41,753 nt of DNA from Bacteroidales bacterium UBA1184 (lineage in GTDB: Bacteria; Bacteroidota; Bacteroidia; Bacteroidales; ML635J-15), in assembly GCA_002310235.1 (NCBI GenBank), contig DBYO01000036.1, positions 5,102-46,854 on the forward strand. The letters run 5' to 3'. The position numbers and the translations under genes were made by a program. Each line of letters starts with the position of its first letter. The stretch's first letter is position 1. Under the pieces are notes generated by a model, which ran no database searches, was not told where the DNA came from, and saw only the letters and a program-made list of their open reading frames with translations. Shown here one piece after another: positions 13,961 through 22,835 of this stretch.

Positions 13961-14092
13961 AAGTTTCTAAGTTTAAAAGTTTCTAGGTTTCTAAGTTGGG
14001 CTTGCAGGCTCAAAGGCTAACAGGCTTAAAGACTTTTAGCCTTTTCTTCTTTCAGCCCTAATTATACATTGTCAATTATCCATTATTCATTA
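13961..14092. repeat. Composite tandem array: 13 octamers then 4 heptamers
   Basis: From 13961 to 14064 the sequence divides into thirteen 8-bp units without a break, drifting from AAGTTTCT-like units to CTTGCAGG/CTAACAGG-like and CTTTTAGC-like units. At 14065 the period changes to 7 (TACATTG, TCAATTA, TCCATTA, TTCATTA). The last heptamer covers the purM stop codon (14090-14092). The array fills almost the whole prfA-purM spacer. Confidence 0.7.
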
Positions 14093-15259
14093 ATAAGTAA
14101 ATTCTCCCTTGTCCGACTTGATTGTCAGTTTTTTGCCTTCGTATTTCTCGCAGTGACCGATAATCTTTGCATCCACGCCGAAACTCTTGCTTATCGAGAT
14201 TATTCCTTCTGCAATGCTTTCTGGTACGTAAAGTTCCATGCGATGGCCCATGTTGAATACCTTGTACATTTCGCGCCAGTCGGTACCGCTCTGTTCTTGT
14301 ATCAGTTTGAAGAGCAATGGGGTTTCGAACATATTGTCCTTTACCACGTGCAGGTTGTCAACGAAGTTGAGAATCTTTGTCTGTGCGCCGCCGCTGCAAT
14401 GTATTATACCATTGATTTGTGATCTATACTGGTTCAGTATTTCGCGAATTACTGGTGCGTAGGTGCGTGTGGGCGAGAGTACCAGTTTGCCAGCATCGCT
14501 GTACGGCGATTCGAGCTTGTCGGTAAGCTTGCATTTGCCCGAATATACAAGTTCCTGCGGTATGCCGTTGTCGTAGCTTTCGGGATACTTTTCGGCAAGG
14601 TACTTTGCAAACACATCGTGACGTGCGGAAGTAAGTCCGTTGCTGCCCATACCGCCGTTGTAGTAGGTTTCGTACTTTGCCTGTCCGTACGATGCTAGTC
14701 CTACGATAACATTACCGTCGCCAATTTTTTCGTTGGTAATGAGGTCGCTGCGTTTCATTCGGCAGGTTACGGTCGAATCGACGATTACCGTTCTTACAAG
14801 GTCGCCCACGTCGGCAGTTTCGCCGCCAGTAAGCACAATGTTTATACCGAACTGACGCATTGTGTCGCAGAATTCCTGGGTGCCGTTTATTATTGCCGAA
14901 ATTACTTCGCCGGGAATGAGTCTCTTGTTGCGACCAATGGTTGACGACAGCAAAATGTTGTCGGTTGCGCCAACGCATAGTAGGTCGTCGGTATTCATCA
15001 CGATGGCGTCGATTGCAATGCCTTTCCATACCGAAAGGTCGCCGGTTTCGCGCCAATACATGTAGGCGAGCGACGACTTTGTGCCAGCGCCGTCGGCGTG
15101 CATTATGTTGCAGTATTCTTCGTCACCGCAGAGGATGTCGGGGATTATCTTGCAGAACGACTTGGGATACAAGCCCTTGTCGATGTTCTTTATTGCATTG
15201 TGCACATCTTCCTTCGAGGCCGAAACACCTCTTAGATTGTATCTGAAATTATCGGGCAT
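14090..15259 (-). CDS. purM: Phosphoribosylformylglycinamidine cyclo-ligase (AIR synthetase)
   Basis: A 389-residue PurM-superfamily ATPase of de novo purine synthesis, converting FGAM and ATP to AIR. Seen are the ATP/metal segment HADGAGTKSSLAYMYW (about 54-69), NTDDLLCVGA, LTGGETADVGDLVRT (about 143-157) and the C-terminal NMGHRMELYVP. The form is the longer Bacteroidetes type. The start at 15259 follows a plausible promoter at 15280-15310. A composite repeat array begins at its stop codon and separates it from prfA. It is divergent from the ABC-F gene. Confidence 0.93.
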   Translation of the reverse strand: MPDNFRYNLRGVSASKEDVHNAIKNIDKGLYPKSFCKIIPDILCGDEEYCNIMHADGAGTKSSLAYMYWRETGDLSVWKGIAIDAIVMNTDDLLCVGATDNILLSSTIGRNKRLIPGEVISAIINGTQEFCDTMRQFGINIVLTGGETADVGDLVRTVIVDSTVTCRMKRSDLITNEKIGDGNVIVGLASYGQAKYETYYNGGMGSNGLTSARHDVFAKYLAEKYPESYDNGIPQELVYSGKCKLTDKLESPYSDAGKLVLSPTRTYAPVIREILNQYRSQINGIIHCSGGAQTKILNFVDNLHVVKDNMFETPLLFKLIQEQSGTDWREMYKVFNMGHRMELYVPESIAEGIISISKSFGVDAKIIGHCEKYEGKKLTIKSDKGEFTY

Positions 15260-15279
15260 AACCTAATTTTTTGAGACTG

Positions 15280-15310
15280 CAAAATTAGATAAAATTTACG
15301 ACTTATGAAA
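15280..15310 (-). promoter_or_regulatory. Probable purM promoter
   Basis: On the minus strand TTTC (15307-15310) precedes TAATTTTG (15280-15287) by 19 bp. The -7 box is a full match and the -33 box differs by one base. The -33 side overlaps the inverted heptamer stretch at 15298-15325. Confidence 0.5.
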
Positions 15311-15325
15311 TACGATTTTCGATTT
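15298..15325. repeat. Inverted AAATCGT heptamer stretch
   Basis: Four 7-bp units (ACGACTT, ATGAAAT, ACGATTT, TCGATTT), the complement of the AAATCGT family, lie between the purM and ABC-F starts. Confidence 0.5.
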
Positions 15326-15380
15326 CCTTCGGCAGTGTGAAATTCAAATTATTGCATTAACTTCGCGCAAAATTTCGGAA

Positions 15381-17333
15381 ATGCTATCGATTGACAACAT
15401 AACAATACGTTTCGGGGGCTTCGAGCTGTTCTCAAACATCGGTTTTATGATAAACCGTCGCGACCGCATCGGCCTTGTCGGAAAGAACGGCGCAGGAAAG
15501 TCCACCCTGCTGAAAGTCATCTGCGGAATAGTAACACCAACCGAAGGAAGCGTGTCGAAACCGTCGGGGATAACAATCGGCTACCTGCCGCAGCAGATGG
15601 CGCTTGCATCAACACAAAACACTGTGCTTGAGGAAACAAAGAAGGCTTTCGACAATATCGCCGAAATCCAGCGAGAAATAGACCGCCTTGCCGCCGAACT
15701 CGAAACCCGCACCGACTACACTTCCGAATCGTACATAAAGGCAGCCGAAAACCTTGCCCATCTCAACGAACACCTGCAAATCGTCGGTGTGAACAATATG
15801 GAACCCGAAATCGAACGGATTCTGAAAGGCTTGGGCTTTCTGCGTAGCGACTTCAACCGCAAGATTTCCGAGTTCAGCGGTGGCTGGCGCATGAGGGTTG
15901 AACTTGCAAAAATCCTTCTACAAAGCCCCGACCTCATTCTACTCGACGAGCCTACCAATCACCTTGATATAGAGTCAATTCAGTGGCTTGAGGATTTCTT
16001 GCAGGCATATAAGGGAGCTGTTCTGCTAATTTCGCACGACCGCGCATTCCTCGACAATGTAACGACTCGCACAATAGAGATAAACCTCGGAAAACTATAC
16101 GATTACAAGGTTCCGTATTCAAAGTTCAAGGTTTTGCAGCAGGAACGCCTGCAACAGCAACTTGCAGCCTACGAGAACCAGCAGAAGCAAATCAAGGACA
16201 CCGAGGAATTTATCGAGCGTTTCCGCTATAAGGCCACCAAGTCAAATCAGGTTCAGTCGCGCATAAAGCAACTCGAAAAGATGGACATCATCGAAGTGGA
16301 TGACCTCGACAATGCGGCTATGCACATAAAGTTCGCCCCGGCACCGCGCTCGGGCGACATTGTGGTCGAAACCAAGGAACTAAGCAAAAGCTATGGCGAC
16401 AACCTTATCCTCGATAAGATTGACCTTGTGATTGAGCGTGGCGAAAAGGTTGCTTTCGTGGGACGAAACGGCGAAGGCAAGACTACTTTGTCGAAGGTTA
16501 TCATCGGTGAAACCGAGTATTCGGGCGAACTGAAAATCGGACACAACATAAATATCGGTTACTTTGCACAGAATCAAGACGAACTTCTTGATCCAGAGCT
16601 GACTGTATTTGAAACACTTGACCGCATTGCCGTTGGCGATATCCGCACAAAAATCAGAGACATACTCGGTGCTTTCCTTTTCTCTGGCGAGGACATCGAC
16701 AAGAAAGTGAAGGTTTTGTCTGGTGGCGAACATTCGCGCCTGTCGCTGGCAAAACTTCTGTTACAGCCATACAATCTGCTTGTACTCGACGAACCTACCA
16801 ACCACCTCGACATCCGCTCCAAGGACATTCTGAAGCAGGCACTACAGAACTACGACGGTACGCTGATAGTTGTTTCGCACGACCGTTATTTCCTTGACGG
16901 GCTTGTGTCAAAGGTTTACGAGTTCAAGAATAAAAAGATACGCTTGCATGTCGGCGGCATATACGATTTCCTTCGCAACAAGAAAATTGAGGATATGCGC
17001 GAAATAGAGATAAAGGATCGCAAGCTAGCCGAGGTAAAAGCCGAAGCTGGAATTTCCGACAACAAGCAGAAGTATTTGGAAAACAAGGAACTCAACAAGC
17101 GTCGTCGTGCCATACAGAACCGCATCGACAAGGCCGAAGCCGAAATTGAGCGGCTTGAATCGGAAATTGCTGGTCTTAACGAGCTTATGTCGAATCCTAC
17201 AATCGAGCAACAGAAACTTGAAACCGCCTACAAGATGTCAGCCAAACTGAACGAGGAACTCGAGCAGCAGATGAGCGTGTGGGAGGAGTCAAGTATAGAG
17301 ATGGAGGAGTTTGAAAAGGGGAATGGGAAGTAA
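15381..17333 (+). CDS. ABC-F family ATPase (ribosome-associated type)
   Basis: A 650-residue protein with two ABC domains and no membrane segment, as in the ABC-F translation factors. Domain 1 has Walker A GKNGAGKST (about 35-43), signature FSGGWRMR and Walker B LILLDEPTNHLD. Domain 2 has GRNGEGKTT (about 361), signature LSGGEHSR and LLVLDEPTNHLD. The interdomain linker is the charged P-site tRNA-interaction helix pair (about 250-300). The C-terminal 100 residues are a coiled coil (NRIDKAEAEIERLESEIAG). Such proteins bind the ribosomal E site and resolve stalled states; some give antibiotic resistance. Uup-like or YdiF-like are both possible, and the general housekeeping type seems likeliest. 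It is a single-gene transcript. Confidence 0.93.
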   Translation: MLSIDNITIRFGGFELFSNIGFMINRRDRIGLVGKNGAGKSTLLKVICGIVTPTEGSVSKPSGITIGYLPQQMALASTQNTVLEETKKAFDNIAEIQREIDRLAAELETRTDYTSESYIKAAENLAHLNEHLQIVGVNNMEPEIERILKGLGFLRSDFNRKISEFSGGWRMRVELAKILLQSPDLILLDEPTNHLDIESIQWLEDFLQAYKGAVLLISHDRAFLDNVTTRTIEINLGKLYDYKVPYSKFKVLQQERLQQQLAAYENQQKQIKDTEEFIERFRYKATKSNQVQSRIKQLEKMDIIEVDDLDNAAMHIKFAPAPRSGDIVVETKELSKSYGDNLILDKIDLVIERGEKVAFVGRNGEGKTTLSKVIIGETEYSGELKIGHNINIGYFAQNQDELLDPELTVFETLDRIAVGDIRTKIRDILGAFLFSGEDIDKKVKVLSGGEHSRLSLAKLLLQPYNLLVLDEPTNHLDIRSKDILKQALQNYDGTLIVVSHDRYFLDGLVSKVYEFKNKKIRLHVGGIYDFLRNKKIEDMREIEIKDRKLAEVKAEAGISDNKQKYLENKELNKRRRAIQNRIDKAEAEIERLESEIAGLNELMSNPTIEQQKLETAYKMSAKLNEELEQQMSVWEESSIEMEEFEKGNGK

Positions 17334-17502
17334 AACCCTATGTTCAATTTATTTGCCTAAATTTTTCTATTAATCGTCATTCCGCAACCTTTAGCTCACG
17401 CAGCGAAGCAAGTAAATGACCCCCCTTTTTATTAACATTGTCATATAAGAATTTGATAATATTGCAATTATAAGGTTTGCCATATTTTTTAGCGGACATC
17501 AT

Positions 17503-18537
17503 TTAGAAGTACTCTTGCACAGCAAATTCAAACTGAGAGATGAATATCTGTTTAAAAGCGTGCAGGTTATTTTGCTCGTAAAAAATAAGCATTGCCTTTT
17601 TATAATCAATTGAATCGACAGTACGGAACGAAATAGGACAGTAACCGTTTGCAATCAATAAAGCGTTGCTTGTTATGCGGGCTGTACGTTTATTACCGTC
17701 CATAAATGGCTGTATATAGCTGAATAGTAGCAATGCAAGCAATGCTTTTTCAAAGACATCGGTTTTGCTATTTATCAGGGAACAAGTATCTCGCATAGCT
17801 TCCCTAATCTGAAATTCGTTGTCTAGCGGATGATAATTTGTTCCAGTAACACCTACACGCCTATGTCTAAGTCCTTTATCCACTGATAATTCTTTAGTTA
17901 GCAACGTGTGTATGTCCTCAATACGACTAATTGTCAATTTTTGTAAATAATCGGGATTATCAAGTAAAAAGCGCAAAGCATCTTTATGATTTAGCAGCAT
18001 CACAGCCTCTTCCTTGGTTTTGCCATCAGCAGTTTTGCTTTCACGAAGTAACCGTTCTGTTTCCAGAAGCGAATATGTGTTGCCTTCTATTTGCGACGAC
18101 TTCCAGCTTAAATCAATGCCAAGACGTTCCATCTCCTTACGATATTCGTTTTCGGTCATTTCGCTTATGTGCTTACGAAATACATTTTGCAATTCGTTAA
18201 GATGTGCAGATTCTTCATCTGAAAATAATTTAACATTTTGCAGCTGTTCCTGAATAAGTGCGAAGTTAAATGATGTCTGCACCTGTCTTTCATCAATGTC
18301 TTTAGCAAAATATGTATCAAGATTCAATGGCATCAATAATTGAGCTTTTGCCGAAAGGCTGTATCGTGTAGATTTGTTATTGCCACTCACTATTACATTC
18401 CCTTTTTCTATTTCAGTAGCAATCTTTCGTTTTAATGTTGCATCACTACCATCAAAAGGAATACCTTCCGATATTTCGTTACGAGATGATAAAGGGTGAT
18501 AATGAAGGTATTGCAATATGTCTCTATTGTTATCCAT
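17503..18537 (-). CDS. Fic domain protein with winged-helix N-terminus and altered active site
   Basis: This 344-residue protein starts with a winged-helix-like segment (about 1-62) and has a Fic domain at about 130-330. The Fic motif reads IQPFMDGNKRTAR (275-287), so the catalytic His of HPFxxGN(G/K)R is Gln at 276 (codon CAG). The rest of the loop, which binds phosphates, is intact. An N-terminal class II inhibitory motif, S147-xxx-E151-G152, is also present. Fic enzymes transfer AMP from ATP to protein hydroxyl groups. Without the His, AMP transfer should be very weak, so this may be a nucleotide-binding regulator, a different transferase, or a recently disabled enzyme. The gene is alone between the ABC-F gene and a divergent operon. 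Confidence 0.88.
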   Translation of the reverse strand: MDNNRDILQYLHYHPLSSRNEISEGIPFDGSDATLKRKIATEIEKGNVIVSGNNKSTRYSLSAKAQLLMPLNLDTYFAKDIDERQVQTSFNFALIQEQLQNVKLFSDEESAHLNELQNVFRKHISEMTENEYRKEMERLGIDLSWKSSQIEGNTYSLLETERLLRESKTADGKTKEEAVMLLNHKDALRFLLDNPDYLQKLTISRIEDIHTLLTKELSVDKGLRHRRVGVTGTNYHPLDNEFQIREAMRDTCSLINSKTDVFEKALLALLLFSYIQPFMDGNKRTARITSNALLIANGYCPISFRTVDSIDYKKAMLIFYEQNNLHAFKQIFISQFEFAVQEYF

Positions 18538-18719
18538 ATAATTAGATTTCTATTTGCGGTGCAAATATGCAACATTTTTCACAATTTGCGGCTCACGCCG
18601 AAAGAAAAAATGCTTAGTTTTACAAATTTTTGAGCTGCAAAACCGTATTGAAAAATTTTGCATATATACGAAAATAAAAGAAATTCCTCAATTTTTACCA
18701 CCGCTAATAATTTTTTATG

Positions 18720-18727
18720 TAAGTTTG
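18720..18727 (+). promoter_or_regulatory. -7 element (TAAGTTTG)
   Basis: A full TAnnTTTG match 34 bp before ATG 18762. The alternative GTG at 18732 would begin only 4 bp after this box, which supports the later start. A -33 match at the right distance is unclear. Confidence 0.5.
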
Positions 18728-18761
18728 CATTGTGAAGACTTCGAAGGTAAAACTGGACTAT

Positions 18762-19217
18762 ATGCCTAGCGTCAACTTCCAGATCGTGGGGTTGGCGTCG
18801 TCGGAAATTGATTACAAGTTGGCGTATGGACTTACACGAGGCTTCGATACCGATTTTTACCTATTGCCCGAAATTGTTGTCGAAAAGGAACAGCCGGAAA
18901 CTGCTACCTTATTCGACTTTGGAGCAAATGCAACACCATGCTATTATTCGGTTTACGGAAATTCCGACTCTGGTTGCCGCAATTCCGAGTTACTTCTGAT
19001 ATCGAACAAATGCGGTGCATCGTTTTTAGTTGACGAATTCCGTAGTTTCGACTACCTTTTCATTGTGCGCGACGACAGTTCGCTTGATAGTGACGATGCC
19101 TTGAATACATTGCGTGGCATATCTGGAATTTCGGGCGCATACCTTATGCCATTTGATAAAATAAAGTCGAAAAAAACAATCTACGATTTATGGGACTCAT
19201 TGCAAAACAGACAATAA
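18762..19217 (+). CDS. IPExxxVDY family protein
   Basis: A 151-residue cytoplasmic protein. The N-terminal helix (DYKLAYGLTRGFDTDF) and the middle segment ELLLISNKCGASFLVDEFRSFDYLFIV match the shape of the Bacteroidetes IPExxxVDY family. There the signature strand is I-P-E-x-x-x-V-D-Y; here it has drifted to VDEFRSFDY. The function of the family is not known. The frame overlaps the flippase start by 28 bp, so the two are translationally linked. A GTG start at 18732 is possible, but it falls too close to the promoter box. Confidence 0.72.
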   Translation: MPSVNFQIVGLASSEIDYKLAYGLTRGFDTDFYLLPEIVVEKEQPETATLFDFGANATPCYYSVYGNSDSGCRNSELLLISNKCGASFLVDEFRSFDYLFIVRDDSSLDSDDALNTLRGISGISGAYLMPFDKIKSKKTIYDLWDSLQNRQ

Positions 19218-20674
19218 AAGGCTCGATATATTCGTACCTTGGAGCGTTCATAGGTTTTGTGAATGTAGCCCTGCTTATGCCGCAGATTTTCACTACCGAC
19301 GAGATTGGTCTTACCAACTTGCTTATTGCCCTGTCGTCGATTGTGGGACAATTCGGCTGTTTCGGTTTTACCAATGTGATAGTTAGGTTTTTCCCATACT
19401 TCCGCAACCCCGAAAAAGGTCACAACGGCTTTCCGTTCTTGCTTGTCGCGGTGGGAATTTTCGGCTCGCTGGTATGCACCGCAGGTTACTTTGGCGCACG
19501 TGACTACCTTGTGGCTCAGAACCTTGAGAAGTCGAAACTCTTTGCCGACTATGTTTTTCTGCTTCTGCCGCTGATTTACATCACAATATTCTACCTACTC
19601 AGCGATGTCTATAACCGGATGTTCTACAATTCGTCGTTCGGGCTGTTTGTCAAGGAATTCCTTTTGCGAATACTCAACCTCATAGGCATCGGGCTGTTCT
19701 ATTTCGGAGTACTCGACTTCAACGGCTTTATAATCTACTATGTGGCAGCCTACGGAGTTCCTACGGTTTTGTTGCTGATATTGCTTATAGTGCAGGGAAA
19801 TATGTCGCTGAAGCCGTCGAAGAAATTGCTGACACGCGAATTTGTGCGTGCAATGTGCTCGGTGGCATTTTTTGGTGTGATTTCGAGTTTCAGCGGGGTG
19901 TTTGTTAACCAGATTGACCGTTATTTCATCAATCATTATTGCGACCTGAGTGCCACTGGCGTGTATTCCATCGCCTTTTATTTTGGTTCGATGATTTTGT
20001 TGCCGGGGCGGTCGATAATAAGGATTTCGAGCACGGTGATTACCGAGTCATTCAAGAGCGGTGACAACGACATGGTGCTGAAGGTTTATCGCAAATGCAC
20101 CACTAACATGCTGATTATAGGTGTAATACTGTTTGTGTTGGTGTGGGGCAACATCGACAATATCCTCAAGATTCTTCCGCCCGAATACGCCGACGGCAGG
20201 CTGGTAATTTTGTTCATTGCCATTTCGCACCTCATACAGATGGCTGCAAGTGTGAGCGGTGAAATTATTCAGTACAGCAGATATTACCGTTATCACACGC
20301 TTATCATGGTGATGCTCATTGGTTTGATATTTGGGTTCAATGTATGGCTGTTGCCGATTTATGGCATTACAGGCGCGGCGGTGGCTTCAATGCTGTCCTT
20401 CCTTGTGTACTCTGTGGTAAGGATTGCTTTTGTAAGGCTGAAATTCGGATTTAATCCATTCTGCCTAAAGCACTTGCTTGTGGTACTTTTCGGTACGGTG
20501 GCTTATTTGTTGTCGTGGCTGATACCTGATTTGGGCAACTTGATACTCGATTTAGTGGTGCGTTCTGCTGTGATATGCATAGTGTTTGTCGTTCCGACCT
20601 TGTATTTCGACCTGTCGGAAGATATGACGGCAATGTATAAGAGGGTTGTCGGTAAAGTTTTCAAACGAAAATGA
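19190..20674 (+). CDS. Polysaccharide flippase / oligosaccharide transporter (MOP superfamily)
   Basis: A 494-residue integral membrane protein with about 14 hydrophobic helices, characteristic of Wzx-type lipid-linked oligosaccharide flippases. The N-terminal KQTIKGSIYSYLGAFIG helix, the TDEIGLTNLL loop and the later NQIDRYFINHYCD segment fit the Bacteroidetes branch. The family moves undecaprenyl-linked glycans across the inner membrane. The ATG at 19190 lies within the preceding gene, and the conserved N-terminal helix begins right there, so the start is well supported. No other glycan genes adjoin it, which suggests a housekeeping rather than capsule-locus copy (inference). Confidence 0.87.
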   Translation: MGLIAKQTIKGSIYSYLGAFIGFVNVALLMPQIFTTDEIGLTNLLIALSSIVGQFGCFGFTNVIVRFFPYFRNPEKGHNGFPFLLVAVGIFGSLVCTAGYFGARDYLVAQNLEKSKLFADYVFLLLPLIYITIFYLLSDVYNRMFYNSSFGLFVKEFLLRILNLIGIGLFYFGVLDFNGFIIYYVAAYGVPTVLLLILLIVQGNMSLKPSKKLLTREFVRAMCSVAFFGVISSFSGVFVNQIDRYFINHYCDLSATGVYSIAFYFGSMILLPGRSIIRISSTVITESFKSGDNDMVLKVYRKCTTNMLIIGVILFVLVWGNIDNILKILPPEYADGRLVILFIAISHLIQMAASVSGEIIQYSRYYRYHTLIMVMLIGLIFGFNVWLLPIYGITGAAVASMLSFLVYSVVRIAFVRLKFGFNPFCLKHLLVVLFGTVAYLLSWLIPDLGNLILDLVVRSAVICIVFVVPTLYFDLSEDMTAMYKRVVGKVFKRK

Positions 20675-20847
20675 GGAAATCCTTGCTGGCTGCTATTGGG
20701 TTACTTTCGGGTGTAAAATAGGTTATAATTTCAACAGTAAAATATTTTATAAATGATTGTGTTTTGAAAAAAATATTAAGATTAAATTTTTGTATTGTAA
20801 AATTGTTTATTTTTACGTCATTAATTAATTTAAAAAAGTTAAATGAT

Positions 20848-21927
20848 ATGAGAAGAATCGATTTATTGAAGTTTGCCATTTGTGTAATGGCAGTGTGTGC
20901 ATTAGCAATGTTTAACAGCGGTTGCGAAAAAGAGAATCTTAATGATTTGAAACAACCAACAAGTGTCAAAAAACCAAGAGTCATTTCTGACGATGAAATT
21001 ATGAAAGACTTGCCAGAAGTAAAAGATGGAAGGCTTCTGTTTAAGGATATGAAAGAGTTTTATTCGATGTTGGATTGGGTATCACAAAATCAAGCTAATC
21101 CTGATAAGATATATAGTATATTTGGTTTGTCGAATTTTGTTTCAATGAATTATATATATACAACTGGAAATAGATTAATACAAGGCTTGGATGAAAGTAA
21201 TTTTAATGAGAAAATGCAATCGTATATTGAATATGTTCAAACCCATCCGTATTCATTTTATAATTTGAGTAATAACGAAGAGTGTTTTTATGAAATGCAA
21301 GCACCAAGTGTCATATCATATATTGCAAATGAATATGGATTGTATCAGATTGGGGATAGCATATATAGAGTATCTTATGAAAAGGAATATATTATTACAG
21401 ACGGAAACGAAGATATGATTAATATTGTACTCTCTGGCGTGGAAAATCCTAATTATGATAATATAATAATAAAATGTTTTAAGGGAAATGTTGAGGAACG
21501 CTCGTTAAATTCTGAATATATTACGCCCAATAATCCAGATAAGCGAAGAGTGAAGATTCGTTTTTATACTACTGAAAGTTCAGGAAAGTGGGAATACGAT
21601 GTAAGAGTAACTACGCAAAAAAAAGTTCTTGGAGCTTGGGTTAATGGAGTGGGGTTTGATGATACTCAAATAGGAATGAATAAAAATAATTCTTATTGGT
21701 ATATTTCTGGTGTTCAATATAGATGGAGAGACGCAAATGTATGGAAGGTGCAAATCGCTGGTATGTCAAACTATAGATTTACAGCTATAATAACTCCATC
21801 ATCGATTCCTGTAAGTATGGGATTTAGTTATGTGCCATATGAGATTTCTGGAAGTTTTCTTGATGGAACTCCAATCTCATGGAGTCACGAAAATGTGTTT
21901 GCATATAATTCTGGATGGAATAAATGA
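20848..21927 (+). CDS. Probable lipoprotein, first gene of a surface operon
   Basis: The chosen start gives a 359-residue protein with a hydrophobic signal (RRIDLLKFAICVMAVCALAM) and a probable lipidation Cys in FNSGCEKEN, a loose lipobox. The body is AT-rich and low in recognisable motifs; the C-terminal part (about 200-359) has beta-like Trp/Tyr-rich strands (GKWEYDVRV, SYWYISGVQYRWRD). No family is recognised. It overlaps the DUF4249 gene by 4 bp (ATGA), so it should belong to the same surface complex. Its codon use is more AT-rich than its neighbours, which may mark a recently acquired or fast-evolving gene. The frame runs upstream to 20764, but that extension is Lys/Asn/Ile-rich leader. 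Confidence 0.7.
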   Translation: MRRIDLLKFAICVMAVCALAMFNSGCEKENLNDLKQPTSVKKPRVISDDEIMKDLPEVKDGRLLFKDMKEFYSMLDWVSQNQANPDKIYSIFGLSNFVSMNYIYTTGNRLIQGLDESNFNEKMQSYIEYVQTHPYSFYNLSNNEECFYEMQAPSVISYIANEYGLYQIGDSIYRVSYEKEYIITDGNEDMINIVLSGVENPNYDNIIIKCFKGNVEERSLNSEYITPNNPDKRRVKIRFYTTESSGKWEYDVRVTTQKKVLGAWVNGVGFDDTQIGMNKNNSYWYISGVQYRWRDANVWKVQIAGMSNYRFTAIITPSSIPVSMGFSYVPYEISGSFLDGTPISWSHENVFAYNSGWNK

Positions 21928-22835
21928 TTGTTAGAGTAGTAGAAATATTATTTTTAATAGTAGTGGGTACTTGTCTCTTTTCTTGTCGCAAAGTTGTTAC
22001 CCACCAGTTCCCCGACTATCCGCAGAAACTAACGGTAAACTCTATTGTAAAGGCAGGGGAGCCAGTGTTGGTAAATGTTTCGCTCACTGGCAATGTCAAC
22101 GATGTTAGTCTCCCACTAGTGTATGATGCAGATGTTTTTTTGTATGTAAATGGTTGCTTTACAGAAGCATTAGATTACGAAGGAAGTGGTTATTATTCTT
22201 CTATAGTTGTGGCCAACGAAAACGACAGCCTCGAATGCGTAGTTGCATATAATGGGGATACTGCTAGATGCCGATGCGTAGTACCCCAAAAGGAAATACC
22301 GCTTGGATTCAACTATATTGAAAATGCAGGTGTTGATGATTATGGAGAAGTCTTGCTGGGTCTTGTAACTACTATTAGCAATGATGTTAGCTTGCGTAAG
22401 TATTATGAGATAATAATATATACAATTGAGAATTATACTACAACAATTAATGATCTTAACGCATGTGGAGTTATGTTGATGGACATAACGGACCCTATTA
22501 TAAAAAATGAAGGATTGCCATTACCTTTGTTTTCAAATGAAAAAGTTTCTGGAGAGAATTTCTCTGTCACGTTGAAATTTTTGCCACAATGTCAGTGCTG
22601 GATAGGTGGCAAAATGCAGACTCGTCCTTTGCTTGTGAGGTTCCGCGCTGTTGACGAGAACTACTATAAGTTCACACGAATGCACTACCTTTACTCCGAA
22701 GGCCGCTATTCGGATGGAATTGTCGATAATCCAGTAATGTTCAATGCCTACTCGAATGTTGAAAACGGCTACGGAGTGTTTGCCGCTTATACCGAATATG
22801 TTGACACTATTTATCCACCCGATTGCGTATATTGA
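21924..22835 (+). CDS. DUF4249 outer-membrane lipoprotein
   Basis: A 303-residue lipoprotein with signal and lipobox ending LFSC (about residue 21) and the DUF4249 layout: an early strand on benefit of inputs (YPQKLTVNSIVKAGEPVLVNVSL), a central beta-sandwich and the C-terminal FNAYSNVENGYGVFAAYT signature. In Bacteroidetes this family is usually encoded beside a TonB-dependent receptor and is thought to sit on the outer-membrane surface as a partner of it. That is the arrangement here, with 4-bp and 1-bp overlaps to the genes on either side. The ligand is unknown. Confidence 0.82.
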   Translation: MIVRVVEILFLIVVGTCLFSCRKVVTHQFPDYPQKLTVNSIVKAGEPVLVNVSLTGNVNDVSLPLVYDADVFLYVNGCFTEALDYEGSGYYSSIVVANENDSLECVVAYNGDTARCRCVVPQKEIPLGFNYIENAGVDDYGEVLLGLVTTISNDVSLRKYYEIIIYTIENYTTTINDLNACGVMLMDITDPIIKNEGLPLPLFSNEKVSGENFSVTLKFLPQCQCWIGGKMQTRPLLVRFRAVDENYYKFTRMHYLYSEGRYSDGIVDNPVMFNAYSNVENGYGVFAAYTEYVDTIYPPDCVY

